Shown: positions 51,547 through 63,205 of the stretch, one piece after another | How the letters are laid out: each line of letters opens with the position of its first letter | How positions within the stretch are numbered: the first letter of the stretch is position 1 | DNA from: Epiperipatus broadwayi | Lineage: Eukaryota > Onychophora > Udeonychophora > Euonychophora > Peripatidae | Assembly: GCA_028023455.1 (NCBI GenBank) | Contig: JAQFVV010012397.1 | Location: 2,967,501-3,031,500 of the forward strand | Length of the DNA stretch: 64,000 nt | Direction of reading: 5' to 3' | The notes under the pieces: generated by a model | Databases searched by the model: none | What the model was told of the DNA's origin: nothing | Seen by the model: only the letters and a program-made list of their open reading frames with translations | Position numbers and translations under genes: made by a program

Positions 51547-54181
51547 TGAAACAGACAGATCGGAGAACCGATCTTCGTTTCAGGTGTTTTTATGTACGGT
51601 AATTCAAACTACTGTTCGCCCGCAGTGAGATTTTGTCTATTTTAAGTTATAATATAAATTAGTTATATATTCTATAGTTTATAAATAAATATGTAAAGTT
51701 TCCGTATATAAATGTCACAAACCATGAAATAATATTCGTGTGTGCGTGGTTTGTGAATTTATATCATTTAATTTAAAGTTTCAGTGCGGGCGTATTTGTT
51801 TTAAATTTTAGTTTTAAAATTGTATAAAGTCGTTTAAAAATACTGATCAAAAATCACATTCCTTTGATCAGTGTTTTTAATTAAAATCTAATTGCACAAA
51901 TGTTCAGAGCAATTAAGTTGTATTCAAAATTAGTAAGGAATTTTGATATGTAATTACTGTATCGATTTAAAAATGGCATATTAAATTAAAAGATTGCTAA
52001 AAACAGATAATTGATTGTTGGTCAAGCTGCATCGCTAGAGGCTAGAGAAAGTAGGAGGAGCCTAAAACAAAAACAAGTCGGAAAGGTCAGCAGTGGCTAT
52101 TTTAGAAAAAAACTTACATTCTAACTTTTGTCGTGTGTGAGAGAAGTAGTCTCGAGACAACACAGCAGTTGAGTATAATTCAAACATTATTATTAAGAAG
52201 TTTACCAGTGAATCGCAATGTTGATGGGCTAATTGCCAGGAGCTGGTCTCTGCCCGCCAATATGGATCCTCGTGCCGCTGTTTGATCATGTTTCATATAC
52301 TTCAGAATTTCCAACTTCCAATCTCAAAATTAGCTATGCCTTACAAATAACTTTCAAAAATGCGCGCCTACGTTCGTCACAAACCAAGCTGGATGAAGAA
52401 AGAAGAGAACTTTGTTACACGAACTTTAATTTTCTTCCGTGCTTAATGTTATCAGTCAAGTGAATCATATGTAAGTTTTTATATCATTTATAATGCTATT
52501 ATTTAACCTGTCAGTAAATTTTCTTTTCTTTTTTTTAACCCTCTGCTCTAGTCTTTAGAAATCATTTATAAAATTGTAATTAATAGTAATAATATTTCAA
52601 CTGAATGCATTTATATTTTCTTATGTTGCTTATTTCATAGACAAACATTGCCAATAGTAATATTTCCAATTCTGTGTAAACTAGTGTGTAATAGTGATCA
52701 ATTTAATTTAAAAGTAATTTCATGTTCTGAATTAAATATTCTTTCACATTCCGAGTTAGTAAATGTTAAATCACTTTATTATTCTATGTTAAGTTGTTAT
52801 AAAATTACAATCTAAGTTTCAATCTTAAATATATATATAATAGTTTCAAAGTGTTCATTAATGTTATGTATAATATGAGAAATAATTCATTGCGTAATTT
52901 GATACTATCGATACCGCCTGTCAACCCGAGGGGTTAGAGTTTCAGAGTAAATTTAACTAGTTATCGTTTTCACCGTCAGTTTAAGTCCGCTACGTTTTAT
53001 TGGGATAAGGATCTCAGCCTGTGGCGTAGAAACAGACTAATAGTTTCCAGGTTTTATATAATTTCTTTTAAAAAATCCATTTCAAGTTCTCGTCCGTGAT
53101 GTCTGTGGCAAATCCTTCCCTTCGCTGAAGTTAGCGTCTCGCCATTCTACCATTGGGGAATGAAAGCAGTTTTTCTTTCCCGGTAATCTCTTGGATCACC
53201 GGGGTTCGAAATGATCCCGGCTGGTTGTCGTGTCCCGGAGCTACTTGGGGGCATTAAGCCTTGTCAAAGTACAAGCCGCCCGGTATTCCGTTAATGCACC
53301 GCAATTGATTACTGTAGGGCTCTTGAATATAGGCAACCACCAGTTCATCTATCTTCCATGTCGTAATTATATAAAACCACCAGTTCATCTATCTTCCATG
53401 TCGTAAGTATATAAAACCACCAGTTCATCTATCTTCCATGTCGTATTTATATAAAACCACCAGTACATCTATCTCTTATGTCGTATTTATATAAAACCAT
53501 CTCCACTGTTCGTCTACGTTCCGGCTCGAGCCTATTCCAATAAAATAAATTAATAAAAATCTTTAGATAAATATTTTTCCAGTGCTCAAATACTCTGATT
53601 CTCTTAACCACCCGTCAATCATTTAACTACCCAGCTATTGGCATAAGTTTGTTTACTAAATAAAACGTTTACTAAAGACTAGTAGCCAAATACAAGAGGA
53701 TTTATGAAGTCTTACCGTACTGTATAACACTATATTTATATGCTGTATATTTCCATTATATAACATTATATTCATGTGCTTTCTATTTGTCTTATTTAAC
53801 ACTATATTTATATGCTTTATATTTTGCTTATTAAACACTTTATTTAATCTAAATTTTTGTGTCCTCCACCTTATTACTCTCTAAGTCTATTTAGCCACTT
53901 ACTGTCTGTATTGGCAACTTAAATATATACGTTACATGAATGACCGTCCCAGTATCTAGAGTCTAATAAACCTATATATCATTAACTGTAAGAATTTAGT
54001 CTATGTTCTGAGCTGAGCTAGAAAAGGGATAACCCCGTGCTGTTATAAAGTCATCATCGGTTAGTCATACCGGGGTTTGGGTTTGAATTCAGTTGGCGTT
54101 TTGGAAATTATTCTTAAACGTGGACTGGGTTTGAACTCGGGTACTGGGTGTGAATAAGCGTGGTGGATTTATACCGGTACA
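51547..54181. mobile_element. Solo LTR of a third LTR-retrotransposon family
   Basis: 2.6 kb starting TGAAACAG and ending CGGTACA, flanked by ATAA (51543-51546 and 54182-54185), inserted in the gypsy-2 5' LTR. The empty site exists in the left LTR ('tctggataagcctgtact' near 42534). It has no protein motifs. The TG...CA ends, 4-bp duplication and lack of coding capacity fit a long solo LTR. Orientation is unknown. Confidence 0.75.
53335..53494. repeat. 40-bp minisatellite, four copies
   Basis: Units begin at 53335, 53375, 53415 and 53455 with 'aaccaccagttcatctatc' and end in 'atgtcgta' plus 'attatataa' variants. The first three are almost identical; the fourth has several changes. It lies within the third-family solo LTR. 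Confidence 0.9.
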
Positions 54182-54286
54182 ATAAGCCTGTACTGAATCG
54201 AGCTCAGGCAATTGGTCATGATGGGAAGCCAAAATATTAATATCAATACTTTTGGAACAAAAGGTAATCACGCAATTTATAATTTG

Positions 54287-55600
54287 GGTACTTGTGTATA
54301 ATTCAACCGATGACGTTTTTGACTTACCAAATTCCCTTCCGGTAGACATCGACGTTTGTTGCATGACAACATTGTCATGGTAACCAAGTGACTGGCGTGA
54401 TTAATCCATCAGAGAGTCAATTTTTTTTTTTTTTCCACCTGCGAGATTTAAAATTCGTAGAGAGGTTTAGGAAATTTTTTGATTTTTCTGTCTATTGCAA
54501 TTTTGCTATCCACGGCATCACAGTTACTTTTTTGAGCTGTTAATTCGGGTAAAGTGTTTTATTTATCTGTTTATTTTAAATTTACAAAAATTTTTTGTTA
54601 ATATTTCTACAATTATCAAACTTACATTGAATTATTCTCCGGTAAAGTGTTTTTTATTTATCTGTTTATTTTAAATTTACAAAAATTTTTAGTTAATATT
54701 TCTACAATTCTGAAAACGTTTAATGTGTAAATAATTTTCAATAATTTTTTAAAACAAATTTGGAATATACATTACCAAATGTGATAACAAGGACGCCATT
54801 AATGCCAGATTCGCATTAATTCGGATAAAGTGTTTTACTTATTTTAAATTTACAAAAACTTTTTGTTAATATTTCTACATTACATTTTTAATGTGTAAAT
54901 AATTTGAAATAATTTTTTAAATCAATTTTGCAATATGCAGTATGTTTTTAAAATTACCAAATGCATGTAAAAGTGCGGCGCCATTAATACCAGATTTGCA
55001 TTAGATCGCGTCTTTTTTATTTAGGTGTTTATTTAAAATTTACAAAAAGTTTTTGTTAATATTTCTACAATTCTCAAACTTATTTACCAAAAATATTTGT
55101 TAATATTTCTACAATTCTCAAACTTACATTGAATTACGTTTTAATTTTATTTTTAATTTCTGAATTATATCATACAGCTATGAGAGTAATACAATGTCTG
55201 ATATACATGTACGCCGGGCCTGTGGCCCGACAAAAACATCCAGAGGCCCCCCCCGCCAATTCCAGCGCTGCACGCTGCTGTATTTTAAAATTGAGAATAA
55301 TATTTTGACGCATGCATGTACATTTTTTTTTTAGTATTTGCCGGACCTGCGTCAGATATTTTTCATTTTTGAATATTTTTTAGCATGTGACCTGGATAAT
55401 TCAACCGATGACGTATTACCCTGAAGGCATATCACTCTAATCTTGCGATTTTTAACGTACCGTGTTCACGTGATCTGCGGGCACATTTTAGCGATTACAT
55501 GTGTCCGCAGATCACTTGGAGATGTTATCTTAAAAATCACAAGATTAGAGTGATATGCCTTCAGGGTAATACGTCATCGGTTGAATTATACACAAGTACC
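54287..55600. mobile_element. TIR element with 8-bp target duplication and hairpin right end
   Basis: The terminal inverted repeats begin GGTACTTGTGTATAATTC and continue for about 30 bp. Flanks are ataatttg (54279-54286 and 55601-55608). The interior carries four to five diverged copies of a roughly 90-bp AT-rich unit (54545-55140). The right end is a large hairpin: 55396-55454 pairs with 55531-55589, so part of the terminal repeat occurs twice there, with an inner stem 'gtgatctgcgggcac' / 'gtgtccgcagatcac'. There is no transposase. The 8-bp duplication and GG ends could suit Merlin or another 8-bp superfamily; not resolved. Confidence 0.75.
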
Positions 55601-56029
55601 ATAATTTGTTTTAGCCTCCCAAACTCTGTATTCACGTCATTAATCTCATAGCAACCTTCCAAGTTGGCGAGTGCAATAGATAACAAAATACCTTCACTAA
55701 TTAAAGTTTCAACAATAGAACTAATTAGAACAAGAAAAATCTATATTTCTCTTCTTTTCTACCTTTTCATTTCCCAGAATTAGAAACAAAAGAAAACTTT
55801 TCTACAGAAAGCTTTTAAAATTCCAACCTAATCTCTATTTTAATATAATTGAATTTAAAAAAAAAGGTCGATTTATATATAAAAACTTTTATTTTAAAAA
55901 TGTATTTAAAACAAAATAATTTTTTATTTTAACTGAAACATATTCACATTTTTTTTATTTTATTTAAAAATAACTTAATAAAAAATATATATGTATATCT
56001 ATATGAGCTGACCGAAAAATACCAGCTCA

Positions 56030-56379
56030 GCGTAATAGATTACAAAATACTTTTAATATCTGAAGTTTCAACAATTGATAAAATCTATCCTTTTTTCCCT
56101 CCAACCCATTTCTTTCTAAGAATTACAGTTAAAAAAAACTTTTAAGAAAGTCTTATTTCAAGATTTTATTTTAGCTCAAGATTTAATTAATTTGTAAATA
56201 AATAAATAAAAATCCATGAAGAAATGCTGATTTCTTCAAAAAACAATTTTAAAACTTTAAAAGATTAAAAATAGTCCATTATATATATTTTTTTAACAAA
56301 ACTACTTTTAACATAATGACATAACTCAAGATTAAACATATATATATTTAAAGATGAGGTAGCAGAAAATACCATCTCA
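56030..56379. mobile_element. Right part of the old solo LTR
   Basis: It continues the LTR broken at 41474: 'taatagattacaaaatac', 'gaagtttcaacaatt', and a final 'agaaaataccatctca' matching the gypsy-2 LTR end 'cgaaaaataccagctca'. It ends at 56379 and is followed by 'atat', which also precedes 40069. Its length (350 bp) matches the corresponding part of the gypsy-2 LTR (367 bp). Confidence 0.7.
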
Positions 56380-59027
56380 ATATATAAATATTAATAATTT
56401 TAACAAGATATATTTTATAAATTTTAGTTCTGATATAACGAAGCAAAGTAACAAAAAGAAATAGGCATTGCAAACTGAAATCATGCTAATCAAAAATGAA
56501 TGCTTTTAGCTGTTTATCTTAGATAGATTCATTGTTACTACTTTATATCTGAAAACTGGAAATGTAACAATTCTCTAAATATTTTTACAATTAAACAAAA
56601 TTTTCTTAGGTTTTTTTTATGTAAATATTAATAATTTTATTGTGGTTTTTTAAATAAATTTCAATTATGATGTAACAAAGCAAAGTAACAATTACAAGCA
56701 GACTGTGCAAACTGAAATCAAGACATATATTAATAGTATTTGTCTGAATGACTAATTAAATTGTGAATGTTTTTAATTTAGCACCCTAGGTTATAATATA
56801 TAAAAGTTGTAAATCTGACATTAATACTTTATATGTGCAAAAACTGAATATCTAACAATTTTCTAATAAAATATTAATGTTTGGTCTATTAACCTTACAT
56901 AATTTAAGATAAAACATTCACTTTTAATTGTAAAGTGGTTCAGACAAATACTATTTCTAAATAATATGATTTCACTTTGCAAGGTTTCACATTATAGCTA
57001 AAATAAATCAAAAAATACATTGAGAAATTCCATTAAAATTATTAATATGTACATCTAAAAGTCTATAAAAATCTACGAATTGTACTGCACATATATATAA
57101 ATACAAATCAGTACTATGATTTTATTACACATTTGTATGAAATTAGATTAGGCAGGAACATCAGGTATCTGTTGTAATTCCAAAAGCAAAAAAATCTCAT
57201 CACAGAATGTAAAGATTTTAGAACAATAAATTAAATACTTCATGCATTAAAAATGCTCTTAGAATTATTTTTAAAAAATTGAATCAATATAATAAGCCAT
57301 TTCTTGATATCTATCAATTTGTATTTAGAATATAACTACAAGCAGTGCAATATTGGGGCACTATGATTGCTAGGAGAAAGAATGTTGAATTTAAATAGAC
57401 TTTTCTATTTGTTTGACTAGAAGAAAATCTTTGACTCAGTGACTTGCATTGAACATTTCTCATATTGAAATAAGCTCAAGCAGTCATATTATTTGCTTCA
57501 TTTTATCCAGTATCAGAATAGAAAGTTAAAATTTAATTAAGGAAAGGTTGAACTAAGGAAACTAACATCAATAGAAGAGTTTGGCAGTATTGTTTGGTTG
57601 TCCTCGAATTAATATAATTAAAATATTTATAGAAATTATAATTAGGTTCTAGGCCTCACCAGTTTTATATTAAAAAATAGCAGATAATTAAATTGGCAAA
57701 TAATAAGGAAAATATTAACAAAATTACCATCTAATTTGAAACATGAAGATTGATATTAAAAGGATTAAGACAATGAGAATATCCAGAATTTATAAAGTGA
57801 TTTATATTAATATAGAAAATAAATTAGTGAAATAAATTAACATTTGAATATCTACAAGAAATAAATATTGAAAATATGAACTGTAAAATTGCACAAAAGA
57901 GTAATTATGACAAAATGGAGTTTCTGTAACAAATTTTTGACATAAGTTATCTGATTATTGATATCTACAATAGGATTTTAAAGTATTGTTCAGCCAATTG
58001 CATTTTATTGTTCAGAGATTTAATCTCTTGTTTAATGATGTTAAGAAATTAAGGCTTGATGTGTGTAAAGTGGGGAATTAGAGAAGATAAGATGGAAAAT
58101 GTAATTGATTTATGAGATTATGTGCCTGATAGGAAAAAAAGATTGCTTGTTTTCAAATAGGACTAGAAAATTGAATTAAATGAAGTGTATTTTGAAATAC
58201 CCTGACTTATTCAAAAGTAGTAGAGAAGATACAGTGGCCTAGAAAACCTTATTTGACTTTCATCGATCAACTATGCTAATACACTGGCATTTAAAATGGG
58301 TGAATTAAAGCAAAGCAGTATGAGATTATAGATCTAAGAGAATTTTTTTTTTAGAAGAATCACTGGTATATTTATAGTTTATTTAAAGGCATCTGTATAA
58401 GGACTTTGAAAATTGATAAAGTGATTTCATTTTTATTTATTGCATTACAGCTCTAGTGCTAGAGAATATTGCATTAAATATCACTGCATTTAAGAGTTTA
58501 TCGTTCAGACTGTATTTCATATTTTAATCTACTTTACATATAAAGTGATTAACTATTAACTCGGCTTTTATGAATTTGAATATGATCTGATCATGATTAA
58601 TATGATGAGGTTACATAGATATCTTCCCTGATTTAAACTTTGTTCTGGCCTCTATTATAATTATTTTTTAAAATTTTATTTAAGAAAAACAAATGAAAAT
58701 AATTTCATTTTCATTTATTGTCTCACAGTTCTATCACTGAAAAATGGTTAATTAAATATTACAGTGTATTTAAGTTGGGTGTTTATTTCTTCAACTATAT
58801 TATACATATATACAAGACACTAGCATTTTTAATTAAAGTGCGTAGGCGACACCAGATTTTATATTTTGCAGGTGTTAAATATCATGATTTTTTTTGTGTG
58901 AAAATAAAATGACTAAGATTAATGTTTGCTTTTATAGATTCAATATTCCTGGCATTCCTTTTAAGTTTTGAATAAAAACTATATGTAAATATTTAGTGTA
59001 GCTTTTTACAATGTATATATTTATATA
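56380..59027. other. AT-rich intronic DNA with weak tandem repeats
   Basis: A diverged direct repeat of about 240 bp covers 56390-56730: 'aatattaataatttta', then 'gcaaagtaacaa', then 'gcaaactgaaatca', twice. Another weak pair with a 290-bp offset is near 58430 and 58715 ('tttcattttcatttattg'). No exon or element end recognised; the open frame 58718-58912 is chance. Confidence 0.5.
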
Positions 59028-59495
59028 CACCTGGGTCCCGTTTTATGCGGATTTTTTTAATGCGATTTTGAAGTTATGCGATTCATGTTTCTTCTTAATA
59101 TCTTTTTATGCCGGTTTTCTTTTATGCGATAAAGAAGTTCATATTTCTCTATATTTATTAGATATCAAGAAATTTAAATTAACTTATTTTGACTTGAAAT
59201 TTTTTTCTTCAAAAATATGACATTATATTATCAACTAACGTGAATATGGTCTCAAGCGATTTAAGAATCTTAGCTTCTATGTAAATAACCTACTTATGAG
59301 TAAATAATAATAATAGATTTATACTTACGAGTATAAAAATATCACAATAAATATTCAAAAATTTTGAACTTTTAAAACATATTGGTTGTCATCTGATCCT
59401 TCGTGTCAGCCGCTAGAGGCGGGATTTCTAGCTAAATTTCTAGAAATATGCCATTTCTGCGGCTGCACCCAAGCCTTTAAGCATTCTTTTTAAAA

Positions 59496-59610
59496 TAAAT
59501 CCTAGAAAGAAGTTAACTCGGAGTTATGTCTTCTTTCTACACTAAAAGGTAGACTGTTAACTTGAAGTTAAGTCTTCTTTCTACGATAAAATCTAGAAAG
59601 AATGTTAACT
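59496..59610. repeat. Short imperfect tandem repeat
   Basis: Units of about 55 bp with 'gttaactcggagttatgtc', 'gttaacttgaagttaagtc' and 'gttaactcgg', separated by 'ttctttctac' and 'ctagaaag'. It is non-coding and lies just inside the left Merlin-like end. Confidence 0.55.
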
Positions 59611-59967
59611 CGGCTTAGCGGCTAACGGTGTGGCTTTTTCCGATGCTAAAAGCAGAGGAAAATGCCGTAGTTATTTGTGTCATGCACTATATTGTAATGC
59701 TGTGTTATGTATTTGATGTAAGAATAGCATATGAGGGTGTGTTAATTTGATGGTGTCAAAATTATTAAATTATTTAAATTTTCATCGGTGCCTTTTTTTT
59801 AAAGACGAATTGATGTACTCTTACATTTTAACAATTTTAACAGTATCGTGATTGTTCCTCATAAATTTCTATTCCTCCTAAATTTTCGAGTACGGTGGAT
59901 TTGCGTAATATTTTAAAGATCACGCTTTGAGTCACGTTTTAGCGAGAAATTTTCCGAGACAAAAAGT

Positions 59968-60310
59968 ATGGCAAATTCGAAAACAGAAAATATGAAAAGA
60001 TGGGAATTGCCAAACACAGAAGCCGCCAGTGCTATAACATTTCTACAGCAGAAAAACATCCTGCTGAAAGAAAAAAAGATGTTTGTGCGGCGAATGTATG
60101 AGACTTGAGGTCCATAAAGATCTTTGGACTTTCATTTGTAAGTCTCATTTTTGCCGAAAGAAATGTGCACTTCGAAAAGGCAGCTGGTTTGAGGGATTTC
60201 AAATGCCGTTCGTCAAGTCTTTACGTTTGCTGCATTACCGGAGCCATGACGAGTTGACCGTACAGCATGCCATTAATGATATTGAAATGTCTACCAATAA
60301 ATATTATTAA
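59968..60310 (+). pseudogene. Merlin (IS1595/ISXO2-like) transposase, N-terminal fragment
   Basis: The ATG at 59968 opens a frame with WELPNTEAASAITFLQQKN. A frameshift at the A7 run near 60071-60077 then moves the reading to the frame of 60083-60310. That part has CGEC, FICKSHFCRKKC (a zinc ribbon of CX2C plus CX4C type), LRKGSWFEG and a helical YRSHDELTVQHAI segment. This order is the N-terminal zinc ribbon and following helices of IS1595-family transposases, which cut and paste DNA. The catalytic acidic core (normally the following 150-200 residues) is absent: the frame ends at 60308-60310 and runs into repeats. The identification rests on motif recognition, without a search. Confidence 0.65.
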
Positions 60311-60409
60311 CCAAATTGATAAATAAAGTAACATAACATACACACACAATAATTATTGTTAACCAAAAAATGTAAATTATTATTTTAAAATACACAAAAA
60401 CACCTCTCG

Positions 60410-61580
60410 CACTAATTGTTGTCAATCAAATGTAAACAAATTAAAGTAATGAAAATTATTATTTAAAGATCCATAAAAAAAAAAACCCCCCGTTGTTTCT
60501 TTAATTTTGTCACTTAAATTTTTAAAAACAGTATTACTATTTAAACACAACCCAAATTACTATTTAAACATACACCAAAAAAGATCCATTCTTGTTAATA
60601 ATAATCAAATTAAGAACTATTATTGTCCCATTGTCAAAAATATTAGGTTTTTGGGAAACCAAAACAATAATTTATAAACAAAAAAAAAAGTCATTCAGTT
60701 GTCAATCAAATGTAATAAATAAAAGTAACTTCAATTTTGATTTAAACATACACACACACACAAAAAAACCCTTTCTCCAAATAATTCTTGTCGGCAATCA
60801 AATGTAAAATAAAAAGGAAGGTAAATTAGTATTTAATCATCATCCAAAAACACCCACCCGTCTCACTAATTATTGTCAGCAATCAAATGTACACCACCAC
60901 TAAAAGTAACGTAAACTACTATTCTTTAAACGGTTACACCCCTTTTCCCAATAATTGTTGTCTACAATCGTACATACAAAAAACACCCCTCCCAATAATT
61001 AGTATCAGCAATCAAATGTAAACCAATCAAAGTAAGACCGTAACTTAAAACTACTGTTGTTTAAACGGTTAACCCACCCCTTCACCCAATAATTGTTGTT
61101 TACAACCATACACACAAAAAACACCCCTCCCAATAATTAGTGTCAATCAAATGTAAACCAATCAAAGTAAGACGGTAACTTATTATTTAAACATAACCCA
61201 ATTACTATTTGAAACTATACCGAAAAACAACCTTTTGTCAATAAAAATTAAACAACAACTATTATTGTCCCATTGTCAAAAATATTGATTCGTAGAAACA
61301 AAAATCATAATTTATAAACGAAAGGAAGTCATATCGGTCGTCAATCAAATGTAAACTGATAAAAGTAACGGTTTTAATTTTTATTTAAACATACACACGC
61401 ACACGCGAAAAAAAAAACACTTTTCCCGATAATTGTTGTCAGCAATCAAATGTAAACCTATCAAAGTAACGTAAATTCTTATTTAATCGTACACAAAAAC
61501 ACCCCACTAATTGTTGTCGGCAATCAAATGGAAACCTATCAAAGTAACGTCAATTATTATTTAAAGATCCATCCACAAAA
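60410..61580. repeat. Degenerate minisatellite in the Merlin-like element
   Basis: At least nine copies of 'caatcaaatgtaaacc' followed by 'tatcaaagtaacg' or variants, near 60424, 60703, 60795, 60881, 61010, 61146, 61343, 61442 and 61522. They are linked by 'aattgttgtc', 'tatttaaacata' and 'cacaaaaacacccc' segments. Spacing ranges from about 80 to 280 bp, so this is a diverged array with higher-order variation. The open frame 60592-60807 lies within it and is not a gene. Confidence 0.75.
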
Positions 61581-62886
61581 ACCCATCCTCTCTTAAATTT
61601 TGGCAATCCAATTTTACAAAAACAGTAATACTATTTAAAAAAAACACAAATTACTATTTGAATACACACCAAAAAAGATCCTCTTGTCAATAAAAATTAA
61701 AAAAAAAAAAACTTCTTATACCATCGTCAAAAATATTATTTGTGAAAAATAATTCAGAAACGACAGAAAGTAAACTTTGTAAACAAACAAACAAACAAAA
61801 AAAAAGTCAATAGAGAATCGCTCGCCCGGGAATGTTATATTAATGTGTTTTTGATTAGAAATCACGCCTCTAGCGACTGACACAAAGGATCAGATGACAA
61901 CCGCATATTTTGTTAGATATCACAGAAATAAATATTCTTTTAGATTTTTAAAAATAATCAGAAAGTAACAAATATTTTGTTGATTTTGTAAACTGAAAAT
62001 AATCTTTCTATGATAATGTATAATCTTTTTGTTTTGATTGCAATCTCTTTTTTTTTTAATATAGAAACAAAATGTGAACATTTAAAATTTATTTCAGTAG
62101 TAAACAAAAATATCTATCAAATAAAGACAAATTTATTATTTTCTGATAACTGAAATACAGGCTTATTATATACCTGTATCAATAAGTAATAATCATTTAA
62201 TCATATATTTTATGTTGATGTGTGAGACAAAGAAAAACGTCAGAAAATGCTGAAATCTGAGATAGTTTGCTGCAATGAACAACCTCTTAAATTCCAATGA
62301 GAGTTAAATAGTTGTATGTTTGGATATCGTGAGTTTTTTAAACAATTAGTAAAATCATCATCTCAAAGTTTAATCACAGATTACATTGTCGGCAGAAAAC
62401 CATGAACACAGCACAAGACTGAAGGTGGCCCTAGTTGTACTTCCTCTTGTGATGAATCTGATTTCTTAATAGTTCACAAATGAACCGCATATTGTCAAAT
62501 AGCGATAATGATTAAAATATGTATGAAAAAATGTAAAATTAAACACTGTAGTTAGTAAAAAAAGTTTGTCTTCTATCAATTTTTTCAAATATTTGAAATT
62601 TTTTATTAGTCATACTTTATTTCCTTATTTTTTTTTTATGCGAATTTTAAAGTAATTTTTTCTTATTGCTTTGCTTTTATGCAATTTCTGAAAAATTACA
62701 AAACATATCTCCCATTTTTCAAGGTAAGTTAAGTCTATTTTTGTGCGATTTTTTTTAATGCGGGTTTTCTGCAGAACCTATCTACTGCATAAAATGAGAC
62801 CCAGGGGTACACAAAATTAACATAGATTTTTGTAGAGGTGGAATTAAGAATAAATATGTTTGTTTATAATTTAGTTTACAGTTAAT

Positions 62887-63205
62887 GTAATATATAGGGT
62901 ATATGAGCACAGACTTTTCACACGACCCACCACTCTCCACACTATCTCATAACACTGATACACTTGAATACATATATGCTGAAAAGATAAATAATCACCA
63001 ATATACGTATCTGAGCACTTATAGCATATATGTATAGAGATGGTAATCTGGACCAACTGATGATTGCTGTTTTAGCATGAAATATGTATATTGGTGATTA
63101 TTTATCTTTTCAGCATATATGTATTCAAGTGTATCAGTGTTATGAGATAGTGTGGAGAGTGGTGGGTCATGTGAAAAGTCTGTGCTCATATACCCTATAT
63201 ATTAC
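62887..63205. repeat. Hairpin element, 124-bp arms, 71-bp loop
   Basis: 62887-63010 and 63082-63205 are inverted copies with only about two mismatches ('acacgaccc' versus 'acatgaccc' and one near the loop). The arm begins 'gtaatatatagggtatatga' on both strands. No target duplication is obvious. The minus-strand open frame 62871-63056 simply reads through one arm. Confidence 0.85.

Larger units (their letters stand above)
41475..56029 (-). mobile_element. Old Ty3/gypsy retrotransposon (gypsy-2) with five nested insertions
   Basis: Minus-strand element with a left (3') LTR at 41475-43060 and a right (5') LTR at 50051-56029, the latter stretched by three insertions. Decayed pol lies between them. 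It is flanked by gtgt (41471-41474) and gcgt (56030-56033), a plausible 4-bp target duplication with one change. Its insertion split an older solo LTR of a related family. All its reading frames are broken, so it is much older than gypsy-1. Confidence 0.85.
50051..56029 (-). repeat. 5' LTR of gypsy-2, split by three insertions
   Basis: Pieces 50051-50769, 51153-51546, 54182-54286 and 55601-56029 are co-linear with the intact left LTR (41475-43060). The intervals between them are separate elements, each with its own target-site duplication. Confidence 0.85.
59384..61902 (+). mobile_element. Merlin-like DNA element nested inside the Tigger-like element
   Basis: Terminal inverted repeats of about 50 bp with a few mismatches: GGTTGTCATCTGATCC at 59384 and its mirror GGATCAGATGACAACC ending at 61902, both continuing through 'gctagaggcg'. 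The flanks share 'catatt' (acatatt before, gcatatt after), compatible with a decayed 8-9 bp duplication. Inside is a transposase fragment of the IS1595/ISXO2-like type, which defines Merlin. The rest is filled with a degenerate repeat array, so the copy is not autonomous. Confidence 0.7.
59028..62807. mobile_element. pogo/Tigger-like TIR element, flanked by TA
   Basis: The left end CACCTGGGTCCCGTTTTATG (59028) mirrors the right end, whose reverse complement is CCCCTGGGTCTCATTTTATG (62807). Both are directly flanked by TA (59026-59027 and 62808-62809). Further 'ttttatgcg/tttaatgcg' motifs recur inside both ends, up to about 120 bp on the left and 200 bp on the right. Such ends and a TA target are characteristic of Tigger/pogo elements (Tc1-mariner group). 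No pogo-type transposase is seen; the interior is occupied by a Merlin-like element. Confidence 0.75.

Noticed and set aside
53200-53225. Possible tRNA gene ('ggggttcgaaatgatccc')
   Set aside because: There is a B-box-like phrase but no cloverleaf, acceptor stem or A-box around it; it lies in a solo LTR.
60592-60807. Open frame in the Merlin-like repeat array
   Set aside because: It is composed of minisatellite units and has no transposase motif.
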